Assembly: GCF_023062595.1 (NCBI RefSeq)
Contig: NZ_JALLAN010000002.1
Location: 252,099 to 316,098 of the forward strand
Reading direction: 5' to 3'
DNA length: 64,000 bases
Source: Arthrobacter rhizosphaerae
GTDB lineage: Bacteria > Actinomycetota > Actinomycetes > Actinomycetales > Micrococcaceae
Below are positions 27,152-34,639 of this stretch, piece by piece. The notes beneath the pieces were generated by a model. It was not told where the DNA came from and searched no databases. It saw only the letters and a program-made list of their open reading frames with translations. Made by a program: the position numbers and the translations under genes. Position 1 is the first letter of the stretch, and each line of letters opens with the position of its first letter.

Positions 27152-27520
27152 TGCTCATCCTTTGGTCTAGCTACCAAACGGGACTCATCCCCAAGCACAC
27201 CGTAGCCCCGAAAGTCCTGCCACCGCATCCCCGGCGCAAAAAGCATTCCTGCGTTCCTTCCGGGTGAAGTCTGGGAGAACAAACCAGGATGACGACGCCG
27301 GAACTTTCCGACGTCGCTATCTTGCGTATAAATTGTGCAAATTGAGCTCAATTAGTTTGGTAGAAGATGATCTCATTTTGGCAATTTGCTTCCTGAGATT
27401 TGAGTTTTCATTGCAAGAATCAGGCGAAATGTGTGTCCAAAAAGACCTATAGGGATGAATTCATGCGTGTTGGGGCAAATTGCCATGTGGAATTATGCGT
27501 GAAGGCCGCGATCCCTGTAT
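27152..27520. other. A+T-richer intergenic region before the GT2 gene
   Basis: This 369-base region is clearly richer in A and T than its surroundings. It holds a perfect 14-bp palindrome AATTGAGCTCAATT at 27340-27353, which shares GAGCTCAA-type sequence with the promoter region of the GH16-type gene at 29946. No convincing gene is present; a 62-codon frame at 27264-27452 lacks a ribosome-binding site. It probably carries the promoter of the glycosyltransferase gene. Confidence 0.5.
27340..27353. promoter_or_regulatory. 14-bp perfect palindrome ahead of the GT2 gene
   Basis: AATTGAGCTCAATT is self-complementary throughout and lies about 170 bases upstream of the glycosyltransferase start in an A+T-rich patch. 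A regulator site is inferred from symmetry and location only. Confidence 0.4.
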
Positions 27521-28612
27521 TTGATGCTTAGGGGCGGGCGCTACCGGGCAGCGGGCAATTCGATAATTACCGTACTGGTTCCGGCGCACAATGAGGCTGC
27601 TGGAATCGGGGAGACCATAAAATCCCTGACAGGCCAGACCTGCGTCCCTCACAGGGTAATTGTTATAGCAGACAACTGTACTGACGACACAGAGGCGATC
27701 GCCTTGGCTCACGGAGCGGAAGTGATCAGGACTGTGGGAAACACTGACAAAAAAGCCGGTGCCCTCAACTTTGCGCTTGCGGGCGTCCTTCCGGATTTGG
27801 CACCGGACGACCTTATCCTGGTGCAGGACGCGGACTCACAGCTTTCCCCTGACTTCATCGAAAGGGCCGTCGGACACCTGTTCGCGGATCCTTTCCTCGG
27901 CGCAGTGGGCGGGGTGTTCAGCGGTGCAACCGGCGGTGGGTTTGTCGGTCATCTGCAGCGCAACGAATACGCCAGGTACGCACGGGACGTCAGGCGGCTC
28001 AACGGGAAATGCCTCGTTGTCACTGGCACGGCGGCGCTATTCCGGGTGCTGACCCTCGAACACGTTGTGGAGGCGAGGTTGGATGGGACTCTCCCTCCGG
28101 GCAATGGCCGGGGTGGGGTGTACGACACCACCGTGCTCACCGAGGACAACGAACTCTCCTTCGCGTTGCTCACGCTTGGCTACCGGATTAAGTCGCCGGC
28201 CGACTGCACCCTGGTCACGGAGATCATGCCTTCCTGGCGCGAACTCTGGGGGCAACGGCTTCGGTGGAAGCGGGGAGCAGTGGAGAACTGCGTCCAGTAT
28301 GGCTGGACTAAGGTCACGCGGCCGTATTGGGGGCGGCAACTCCTGGCCATGGCCGGCGTACTGGTGACCCTTATTTACTTTGGCACGGTCGCGTTTGCAC
28401 TGGGCACGGGATCCGGGTTGCACCTGCACCCCTTCTGGCTCGCCGTGACCGGTGTCTTCGTGATCGAACGTGTAGTAACAGTGCGGCTCAGGGGATGGAA
28501 ATACATGCTTGCCGCCGCAACGATGTACGAACTCGTAATCGACCTGTTTCTGCAGGTAGTCCACTCGAAGGCCTATTTAGATGCAGCCCTGAACAACAAG
28601 AAAGCTTGGTAG
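27521..28612 (+). CDS. Membrane glycosyltransferase, GT2 (polysaccharide synthase-like)
   Basis: This processive-type GT2 of about 363 aa has the nucleotide-sugar motifs VIADNCTDD and VQDADSQ (residues 102-107), the acceptor TEDNEL and the processivity motif QRLRW, followed by C-terminal transmembrane helices. It is shorter than cellulose or hyaluronan synthases and resembles the small BcsA-like synthases. It should build a surface glycan from a UDP-sugar. The start is uncertain: TTG at 27521 or ATG at 27524, neither with a good Shine-Dalgarno. A 56-aa sortase-type mini-protein follows 4 bases later. Confidence 0.85.
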   Translation: MMLRGGRYRAAGNSIITVLVPAHNEAAGIGETIKSLTGQTCVPHRVIVIADNCTDDTEAIALAHGAEVIRTVGNTDKKAGALNFALAGVLPDLAPDDLILVQDADSQLSPDFIERAVGHLFADPFLGAVGGVFSGATGGGFVGHLQRNEYARYARDVRRLNGKCLVVTGTAALFRVLTLEHVVEARLDGTLPPGNGRGGVYDTTVLTEDNELSFALLTLGYRIKSPADCTLVTEIMPSWRELWGQRLRWKRGAVENCVQYGWTKVTRPYWGRQLLAMAGVLVTLIYFGTVAFALGTGSGLHLHPFWLAVTGVFVIERVVTVRLRGWKYMLAAATMYELVIDLFLQVVHSKAYLDAALNNKKAW

Positions 28613-28616
28613 AGAA

Positions 28617-28787
28617 ATGTATAACAACATAGCGGCCCCCGCAGCAGCAGGAGTAGGCGCCGGAACACTGGCATTGACCGGCGCCGGAGATATCCTGTGG
28701 CTTGGTCTGGCAGCATTTGCCCTGGTTGCCCTGGGTGCGGCGATCAAGCGCATTGTTCCTGTGAAAGCCAAATCAGACGCTGTCTAG
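28617..28787 (+). CDS. 56-aa LALTG sorting-signal mini-protein
   Basis: The ATG at 28617 starts 4 bases after the GT2 stop. The protein reads as an isolated cell-wall sorting signal: a short N-terminus (MYNNIAAPAAAG), LALTG at residues 18-22, a hydrophobic helix at about 26-43 and a basic tail (KRIVPVK). LAxTG is the motif recognised by class E sortases of high-GC Gram-positives. There is no signal peptide and no extracellular domain. Spacing says it is translated with the synthase. It may tether or help the synthase or its glycan; that is inference. Confidence 0.7.
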   Translation: MYNNIAAPAAAGVGAGTLALTGAGDILWLGLAAFALVALGAAIKRIVPVKAKSDAV

Positions 28788-28851
28788 TCAGCAATTCCCG
28801 CAGGAGTGCCCGGGGCGGCCCCTCAATGCCGTTCCGCCCCGGGATTTCCTG

Positions 28852-29946
28852 TTAAGTCTGGATGCTCACGATATTTGAGCAGCCAGCTGTATCGCAGAGT
28901 TGGTAAGTAGTAGTAACACTGCCTTTGAACTTGTTGATGTAACTCCCGGTGTTCGGCACGGCTTTCCTGACACCGTTTACCAGGAGCGTGACGCCGGTTC
29001 CTGTGGCCCCGGTCCATCGCACCGTGGTGTTGTTGACACCTTTGACCTTGGCGTTCACGGCAGTCAAAGTGATGGCCGAGACCGGAAGGGGTGTCACTGC
29101 TGCAGGTGTGAACGAGAAGTCCCGAATGACCACCGACTCCGGTTTGACGTGGGCAGGATCGCCTCCACCGCCGCCCGTCACCCACAGGTTGAAGTGGATT
29201 TGTTCCTCGGCAGGCTTCGGGACCGTACTTCCTTCGAGAATGGTCCGTTTCAACAACGGCCCCGCATATCCCTCGCCGGCGTAGGTTTCAAAGGTCAGCT
29301 TGCCAGGCTCCCAGATCATTTTGTGCGTGAGGACGGGATCGCTGGTGACATCAAAAACCACAGTGTTGTTGCCTTGGCCGGGCGGCTTGCTTGCGTCGAA
29401 CCAGTAGCCGTGGCCTTGGGTTACAGGCCAGGATTCGCCGTAGCTTGCTCCGCCTCCCCAGGCAGAAGCTTCGCAAAGGTCAATCTCGTTGTAGCCCGGC
29501 GCAGCAAGGGGATCGTAAGTGAACAGGCACCCCCACACGACCTCCTTTTGGAGAAGGCTCACGTTCTTTTCCACGGTGGTGCTGTATGTTCCGTAGCCGA
29601 AGCCTTTACGTGTGGACTGGAATTCCGCGCCCACCGGGTCGGCGCCAGTCGGATTCGTCAGGCTCATGGTGATGTGGCCGTTGACGTCGGGATTGCTGAC
29701 GTTGTTGGCACTGAACAGTTTGTTGTACTGCGGGGCGCCGCCCCAGAATCTCTTCTCCCAGTTGAAGCCCTTCCAGGCGAAGCTTCCTGCTGGCCCGGGG
29801 TCCGAAGACAGTGGGGTTGTGTCCGCCGCTTGGGAAGAACTCACGGCGGTAAGCAAAGTAAGGCCGGAGACCATGACCACGGCCAACGGTCTGACAACTC
29901 GCGAAGATCTGAGACCGGACAAACGGGACCTAAAAAATGACGACAT
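28852..29946 (-). CDS. Secreted GH16-type glycan hydrolase or transglycosylase
   Basis: This 364-aa protein has an export signal ending near SSSQAAD (residue 41). The jelly-roll catalytic site shows E-I-D-L-C-E at residues 154-159, the ExDxxE form of GH16 found in laminarinase and agarase-like enzymes. A C-terminal beta domain with LCDTAGCSN (two Cys) follows. It is convergent with the GT2 gene and may trim or remodel its product; this is inferred from position. Confidence 0.8.
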   Translation of the reverse strand: MSSFFRSRLSGLRSSRVVRPLAVVMVSGLTLLTAVSSSQAADTTPLSSDPGPAGSFAWKGFNWEKRFWGGAPQYNKLFSANNVSNPDVNGHITMSLTNPTGADPVGAEFQSTRKGFGYGTYSTTVEKNVSLLQKEVVWGCLFTYDPLAAPGYNEIDLCEASAWGGGASYGESWPVTQGHGYWFDASKPPGQGNNTVVFDVTSDPVLTHKMIWEPGKLTFETYAGEGYAGPLLKRTILEGSTVPKPAEEQIHFNLWVTGGGGGDPAHVKPESVVIRDFSFTPAAVTPLPVSAITLTAVNAKVKGVNNTTVRWTGATGTGVTLLVNGVRKAVPNTGSYINKFKGSVTTTYQLCDTAGCSNIVSIQT

Positions 29947-30372
29947 GCACGCCCCCTATTGCGTTGGTGCTCCCCCGAGCAGCCTCGTGCCCCCAGCGAG
30001 CACAAGACGATCATCAATCAATTAAGTCAGAAAACGCAATAGCAAATACATATATTGAGATGCGGCAATTTAGCTCAAGAGTTGCACAAGTTTTACCAAC
30101 AACTCAAGAACTACTCAAGATTGGATTGGATCGGACAAGAAAGTCATTATCATGTGTAGGCTCATTTCTGCACCCCAGCGATCCCGACAACGGAATTCCG
30201 GTCCCTTAGCGATCTTTGCACCGACAAAGGATGAAGCGCCCGACGGCGCTGCACGGTGGAGCAACAGGCTTATCTAACCTGGGATCGTAAATTCCGTGCG
30301 GCTCACGCGCCCGGAAACTCTGAGGCCAGAATTTATTCGTGATTTGTTGGAATCAAAAGGCTGGGAGCAAGA
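29947..30372. other. Divergent control region of the GH16-type and response regulator genes
   Basis: This 426-base A+T-richer stretch contains no convincing gene. It holds three CTCAAG elements (30074, 30103, 30114), the last two spaced 11 bases, one helical turn, as is common for OmpR-family sites. AT-rich sequence around 30035-30055 could hold the leftward promoter. Confidence 0.5.
30074..30119. promoter_or_regulatory. Phased CTCAAG direct repeats
   Basis: CTCAAG occurs at 30074-30079, 30103-30108 and 30114-30119; the second and third lie 11 bases apart in the context ACTCAAG. They are upstream of both divergent genes. The neighbouring response regulator is the obvious candidate to bind them. 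Confidence 0.4.
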
Positions 30373-31239
30373 GTGGTAAATCGCGGCGTTGCTGTGGTTG
30401 TGGAGGACGACGACGACATCCGGGAGTCGCTGAGGGATATCCTCCGGCAATCAGGATTTACCGTCCACACAACCGCATCCGGAACCGAAGGCGTGGAAGC
30501 GGTCCGGAAGCACAACCCGGTTCTCATCACTATGGACCTGGGCCTTCCCGACTTCGACGGGATCGAGGCATCACGGCGGATCCGGACGTTCAGCTACGCC
30601 TACCTCATCATGGTGACGGGAAGAGTGGACGAAGCCGATGCATTGATGGGATTTGGGGCCGGCGCTGACGACTATCTCACCAAGCCCTTCCGTCCGCGCG
30701 AGCTTCGGGCCCGTATCGCAGCGATGCTCCGGCGGCCACGGTGGTCCATCATGGAGCCGGCCGTTATGGAGCCTGCGCCCATGGACCGCCACGCAACGGA
30801 ACCTGCGTTGCCCGAACCTTCCCTGCTGCAACCTGCCGTGGCACCAGTTGTCCTGGAGACGGAAGCGAGGCTGCCCGCCGTCGGGCATTCCTTTGGGGCG
30901 GAGGAGGCGGATGAGTTCCGCGACCTGGAGCACCGCGGGTTGAGTATTAATGAGGGCACTCGGACGGCAACGATTGATGGCAAGAAGGTAGAGCTGACAC
31001 GGACCCAGTTCAATCTGCTGTTGGTGCTTATGGAAAACGGGCGCCGTGTTCAGAGTAAGGAGGAACTGGTCCGGAGGCTCCGCAACGATCCCTTCGGCTC
31101 GGGTTCGTACGTCAGCACAGCCGAGGAGCGCGTCATCGAGGTGCACATGGGAAACCTCAGGAACCGTCTCGGTGATGATCCTAAGGCGCCCAAATGGGTG
31201 GAAACCGTCCGCGGAGTCGGTTACCGGCTGGCTCCCTAG
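30373..31239 (+). CDS. Orphan OmpR-family response regulator with long linker
   Basis: This 288-aa regulator has a receiver domain (VEDDDD, phospho-acceptor Asp55 in ITMDLGLPD, MVTGR, DDYLTKPF) and a winged-helix domain ending VRGVGYRLAP. The linker between them is about 70 residues and contains repeated MEPA/EP elements (residues about 128-160), far longer than usual. The GTG start has GGGAG 8 bases upstream. No histidine kinase gene is adjacent. Its last 4 bases overlap the convergent hydrolase gene. Confidence 0.9.
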   Translation: MVNRGVAVVVEDDDDIRESLRDILRQSGFTVHTTASGTEGVEAVRKHNPVLITMDLGLPDFDGIEASRRIRTFSYAYLIMVTGRVDEADALMGFGAGADDYLTKPFRPRELRARIAAMLRRPRWSIMEPAVMEPAPMDRHATEPALPEPSLLQPAVAPVVLETEARLPAVGHSFGAEEADEFRDLEHRGLSINEGTRTATIDGKKVELTRTQFNLLLVLMENGRRVQSKEELVRRLRNDPFGSGSYVSTAEERVIEVHMGNLRNRLGDDPKAPKWVETVRGVGYRLAP

Positions 31240-32105
31240 GGCTGGAGGTGCAGGTCCGGTGTCAGGAAGGTGCTGATCCGGTCCAGCACGCTGTCTTCGC
31301 GCAGCGGCCGGTTGTGCCCCAACCCGTGCGTGACCACCAGGGTGGTGGAGGCGGGGTGGGCAGCGACCAGGGCGTGTGCCTGGTCCAGCCCGATCATCGT
31401 ATCGGCGTCGTCGTGGATCACCAGCCACGGAACTTCGACGGGGAGCGCGGCCGTGGCCGAGAGACTTGTCCAGATATCAGTGGTCCCGCGGAAGAGCCGG
31501 CGTTCCGTGCGGCGCCGCACGGCGAGCACGCTTGAGCCGCTAAGCCCGAGCTTGCGTGCGAAGCTCTGCAAAAGATACTCGAAGTCAGCAGCGCCGTTCA
31601 CAGTGACGAGCCGCTCCGCGTGTACCCCTCCCCGAATAGCGAGAGCTGCGCCTGGCGTCCCGAACGAATGCGCGACGATGGCCTCGAACCCGTCGTGCTG
31701 GCGGCCAAGCTCGGCAATGATGGCAGCATAGTCGCGAACGTCGGTCCGCAGACCGCTGGATTCACCGTGCGCAGGGGCATCAAAGGCCACGATCGTGCGT
31801 CCTGCCCCACGCAACTCACGCACAAGGGGAGCAAATGCAGACGCACGACTTTGCCAGCCGTGGACCAGCAGCACCGCGCGGGGCCCGGTTCCCCAGCGAT
31901 AGACAGCTACGCGCCGCCCGCGCACGCGGATGGTGGATCGTCTGGCGTGCTCCATGACATACCGCTCGGCTTCATGGACAGGCTTCCGCTTTCCGGGCCG
32001 GACCCAAAGGCTGTAGGCAGTCTCAGCCGCGAGCGGCGGGGCGACAGACTCCAGCAGGTGCAGGGCATGAATCGCTGGCGGGATAGTGGGCGTTTGAGTC
32101 GTCAT
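31236..32105 (-). CDS. Alpha/beta hydrolase
   Basis: This serine hydrolase fold protein of about 289 aa has the oxyanion region LLVHGWQSRA, the nucleophile elbow VAHSFGTPG, an acidic residue in VIHDDADTMIG and a late His in THGLGHNRP. I placed the start at the ATG at 32105: TATATT lies 6 bases before it, so the mRNA is probably leaderless. The frame is open further upstream into the divergent TetR promoter. The substrate is unknown. It is divergent from a TetR gene and is probably its target. Confidence 0.83.
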   Translation of the reverse strand: MTTQTPTIPPAIHALHLLESVAPPLAAETAYSLWVRPGKRKPVHEAERYVMEHARRSTIRVRGRRVAVYRWGTGPRAVLLVHGWQSRASAFAPLVRELRGAGRTIVAFDAPAHGESSGLRTDVRDYAAIIAELGRQHDGFEAIVAHSFGTPGAALAIRGGVHAERLVTVNGAADFEYLLQSFARKLGLSGSSVLAVRRRTERRLFRGTTDIWTSLSATAALPVEVPWLVIHDDADTMIGLDQAHALVAAHPASTTLVVTHGLGHNRPLREDSVLDRISTFLTPDLHLQP

Positions 32106-32111
32106 AGTGCT

Positions 32112-32139
32112 AATATATACACACGATCGTTCGTATTGT
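32112..32139. promoter_or_regulatory. Divergent promoters with TetR-type operator
   Basis: A 20-bp dyad at 32117-32136 (ATAC-N2-ACGATCGT-N2-GTAT) lies between the hydrolase and TetR genes. It touches the leftward -10 (TATATT, 32112-32117) and a possible rightward -10 (TATTGT, 32134-32139), so one bound repressor would silence both genes. Confidence 0.6.
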
Positions 32140-32152
32140 CTAGGGGATCTGA

Positions 32153-32833
32153 ATGCCAAACACAGCTTTTACCTCCGACGGCCGCCGACAGCGCGGTGAT
32201 GAGTCCCGTCGCGCCATTCTGCGCGTAGCCGTCGACCAGGCGTCGCTGAGCGGACTCGATGGGCTCACGATCGGCGGGCTGGCAAGCGAGCTCGGCGTCA
32301 GCAAGAGCAATGTCGCGACGCTGTTCGGTTCGAAGCTGGACCTGCAACTCGCGACGATTGAAGCCGCGCGGACAGTATTCATTGAGAAGGTCATCAGCCC
32401 GGCGCTTGCCAGACCTCGCGGACTCCGGAGACTGATTGGCCTTGTTGAGCTGTGGCTCGACTACTCGGAGGGCCGTGTGTTCGCGGGCGGATGCTTTTTC
32501 CGTGCCGTCGGGGCCGACGCTTCGGCAAAGGACGACGCCGCCCGTGAGCTTCTCGCTCGGATCGATGAGGAATGGCTGGCGTTCGTCACCCGGGCAGTGC
32601 GCGAAGCTGAGCCGGAATTGCCCGGCTTAGCCAGCCGGACCAACGCCGCGGAAGTGCTCGCGTTCGAGATCGCCGCGATGCTGGATGCAGCGAACATGAC
32701 CTCCCTGTTGCACCGCACATCGCGCGGATACTCGCTCGCACGCAGCGGGATCCGGGACCGGCTCATCGCGCTGGGTGCCCCGACGGACATCGGGCTCACC
32801 GGATCCAGCCGCAACCTAACTACTGAACAGTGA
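32153..32833 (+). CDS. TetR-family transcriptional regulator
   Basis: This 226-aa protein starts at ATG 32153 with AGGGGA at 5-base spacing. The helix-turn-helix is LTIGGLASELGVSKSNVATLFGSKLDL. The ligand-binding part includes FAGGCFFRAVGADASAK, seen in TetR_C_6-type members. It probably represses itself and the divergent hydrolase through the dyad at 32117. Its stop codon lies inside a 17-bp tandem repeat. Confidence 0.9.
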   Translation: MPNTAFTSDGRRQRGDESRRAILRVAVDQASLSGLDGLTIGGLASELGVSKSNVATLFGSKLDLQLATIEAARTVFIEKVISPALARPRGLRRLIGLVELWLDYSEGRVFAGGCFFRAVGADASAKDDAARELLARIDEEWLAFVTRAVREAEPELPGLASRTNAAEVLAFEIAAMLDAANMTSLLHRTSRGYSLARSGIRDRLIALGAPTDIGLTGSSRNLTTEQ

Positions 32834-32872
32834 CATTCACTGAACAGTGACATTCACTGAACGGCGACATTA
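32823..32872. repeat. 17-bp tandem repeat overlapping the TetR stop
   Basis: CTGAACAGTGACATTCA occurs at 32823-32839 and 32840-32856, with a third diverged copy (CTGAACGGCGACATTA) to 32872. The first copy supplies the last codons and stop of the TetR gene and the third reaches the stop region of the convergent membrane-protein gene. Confidence 0.85.
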
Positions 32873-33355
32873 AATCCTTGAGCGCTCTGAATCGCCACTC
32901 CTGGCGTGGGACCGGAGCGTGGCCAGCAAAAGTGCAGCCAAAAGCGCAGCCGCCACATGGGTGTCCACCATCAGTTCACCGGAATGCGGGGACGCAGCTC
33001 CCATGGGAACCTCAGGCAACTGCCAGTCCACACCGTCGTGTCCGTGCCTTGGCGAGCCACCGCCAGGTGCTGAGGAGAAAAAATCGAGGGCAAGGTGCAG
33101 CAGCTGTTGGATCAGCCCGCAAAATACCAACAATGACCAGCCGGAAGCCAAGAGCCTGCCTAGCAGCGTAGCGGCCAAACCAATCAAGGCTGTCAGGGCC
33201 AGGAGAACCAACAGTCCAGGAATCTGAGTTCCGGAGATCAGATGCGCACACGCCCCCAAAGCGACGCTCGCAGGCCCGGCCAGCCACCCGTACCGCGGGC
33301 TTGGACGCTTGAAGTCTTCTGCCACGGGAAACCCTCCTGCGGTCCGTGCACTCAT
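32870..33355 (-). CDS. Predicted integral membrane protein
   Basis: This 161-aa protein has about four hydrophobic segments (near residues 25-45, 45-65, 70-92 and 130-150) and a His-rich loop (SPRHGHDGVDWQLPEV) between the third and fourth. No family is recognised; it is of the short actinobacterial membrane-protein kind. The start ATG at 33355 has only AGG nearby. It is divergent from the dehydratase gene. Confidence 0.65.
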   Translation of the reverse strand: MSARTAGGFPVAEDFKRPSPRYGWLAGPASVALGACAHLISGTQIPGLLVLLALTALIGLAATLLGRLLASGWSLLVFCGLIQQLLHLALDFFSSAPGGGSPRHGHDGVDWQLPEVPMGAASPHSGELMVDTHVAAALLAALLLATLRSHARSGDSERSRI

Positions 33356-33394
33356 CTGCGCCTGAATCTACTGCGTGCCTCTACGATTGTCAGC

Positions 33395-34327
33395 ATGATC
33401 AGCCGCGCAGACGTCAACGAAGCCTCCCTAAGAATCGCCGGTAAGGTCCGCCGCACGCCCCTGATCCAGATTGACCCGGGAACTTTCGCGGGCGAGGTCT
33501 GGCTCAAGTGCGAGTTCATGCAGTACACCGGCACGTTCAAGGCCAGGGGCGCCTTCAACCGCATCCTCGCCTCCCGCGAACGGGGAGAGCTGGATCCCGA
33601 CGTAGGAATCGTCGTCGCGTCCGGTGGGAACGCGGGCCTGGCCAACGCCTATGCTGCGCAGCAGCTCGGAGTCCCGGCCTCTGTTTATGTCCCGGAGAAC
33701 GCGCCGCCCGTAAAAGTCAGAAAGCTCGTTGCGACAGGTGCAACCGTTGTCCAGGGCGGAGCTGAGTACGCGGAAGCCTACGAGGCCGCCACTAAGTATG
33801 CGGTTGAGTCCGGCGCCGTCTATTGCCATGCCTATGACCAGCCGGAGATCGCAGCAGGGGCCGGCACTGTTGGTTCTGAACTGCTGGAACAACTTGAGGG
33901 CGTGGACACTGTCGTGGTCGCGGTGGGCGGCGGAGGGCTGATGGCGGGCGTGGCTGCAGCAGTGAAAGGGCAGGCCAAAGTGATCGCCGTCGAGCCCTAC
34001 ACAGCACCCACTCTTTCTGCTGCGCTCCGGGCGGGAGAGCCTGTTGATGTTGCTGTTTCGGGGATAGCGGCAGATGCTCTGGGAGCACGCCGAATCGGAG
34101 AGATTGCGTTTGCCGTGGCGTCCCGTACGGGGGTAGGAAGCCTCTTGGTCTCCGACGACGACATCGTGACCGCCCGTACATGGTTATGGGACCACTACCG
34201 CGTCATCGTGGAGCATGGCGCGGCTGCCGCATTCGCCGCGCTCCACTCCGGCGCCTATGTCCCCTCCGAAGGTGAGCGCGTCGTCGTCGTTCTCTGTGGC
34301 TCCAATACAGACCCAGCCACTGTTTAG
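33395..34327 (+). CDS. PLP-dependent threonine/serine dehydratase-like enzyme
   Basis: This fold-type II PLP enzyme has about 310 aa. The Schiff-base lysine is in GTFKARGAF, the phosphate-binding loops are SGGNAG and GGGGLMAG, and the C-terminus has VVVLCGSNTDP. There is no regulatory ACT domain, so it is the catabolic or racemase-like short form. The ATG at 33395 has no Shine-Dalgarno; TACGAT ends 7 bases upstream, so the transcript is probably leaderless. It could also be a serine racemase or hydroxyaspartate dehydratase. Confidence 0.85.
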   Translation: MISRADVNEASLRIAGKVRRTPLIQIDPGTFAGEVWLKCEFMQYTGTFKARGAFNRILASRERGELDPDVGIVVASGGNAGLANAYAAQQLGVPASVYVPENAPPVKVRKLVATGATVVQGGAEYAEAYEAATKYAVESGAVYCHAYDQPEIAAGAGTVGSELLEQLEGVDTVVVAVGGGGLMAGVAAAVKGQAKVIAVEPYTAPTLSAALRAGEPVDVAVSGIAADALGARRIGEIAFAVASRTGVGSLLVSDDDIVTARTWLWDHYRVIVEHGAAAAFAALHSGAYVPSEGERVVVVLCGSNTDPATV

Positions 34328-34429
34328 CACGTCTATTTAACGTGTCGAAAAGTTTTGTTACTGAAACGTGACTTTTGGTAGAAGCAGAAGCTACTCTCTT
34401 GTGGTGCCCACGGCTCCAGCCGGGGCATT

Positions 34430-34632
34430 CCCGCGTCAGTATGCCGAACCCTGCCGCTGACGGGGATTCGTCCGCATTTTTCAGCGGCAGGGACGGGGGA
34501 ACCACGATTCCACTCGGACCTCATGTAGGTCCTAGGGGTTAAGTCGCTTTGCCCCGCCCCACGGCGGTGCGAGCGGCCGGGTGAACTCCCATCCGAACCC
34601 GACAGCTCACCCCGCAGGCATGGGAGAGGCAA
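34430..34632 (+). promoter_or_regulatory. c-di-AMP riboswitch (ydaO-yuaA type)
   Basis: The leader of the LysM/NlpC gene has the conserved blocks of the c-di-AMP riboswitch in order: GCCGAACCCTGCCGCTGA, GGGGGAACCACGA, TAGGGGTTAAGTCGC, GGCCGGGTGAACTCCCATC, CGAACCCGACAGCTCACC, GCAGGCATGGGAGAGG. The GCCGCTGA/TCAGCGGC helix is perfect. In actinobacteria this class commonly precedes wall-hydrolase genes, and ligand normally shuts expression off. The aptamer ends only about 8-10 bases before the ATG. Confidence 0.93.
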
Positions 34633-34639
34633 AAACACC

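Noticed and set aside
27264-27452. 62-codon rightward frame in the A+T-rich gap before the GT2 gene
   Set aside because: It has no Shine-Dalgarno, is composed mostly of gap sequence and covers the 14-bp palindrome.
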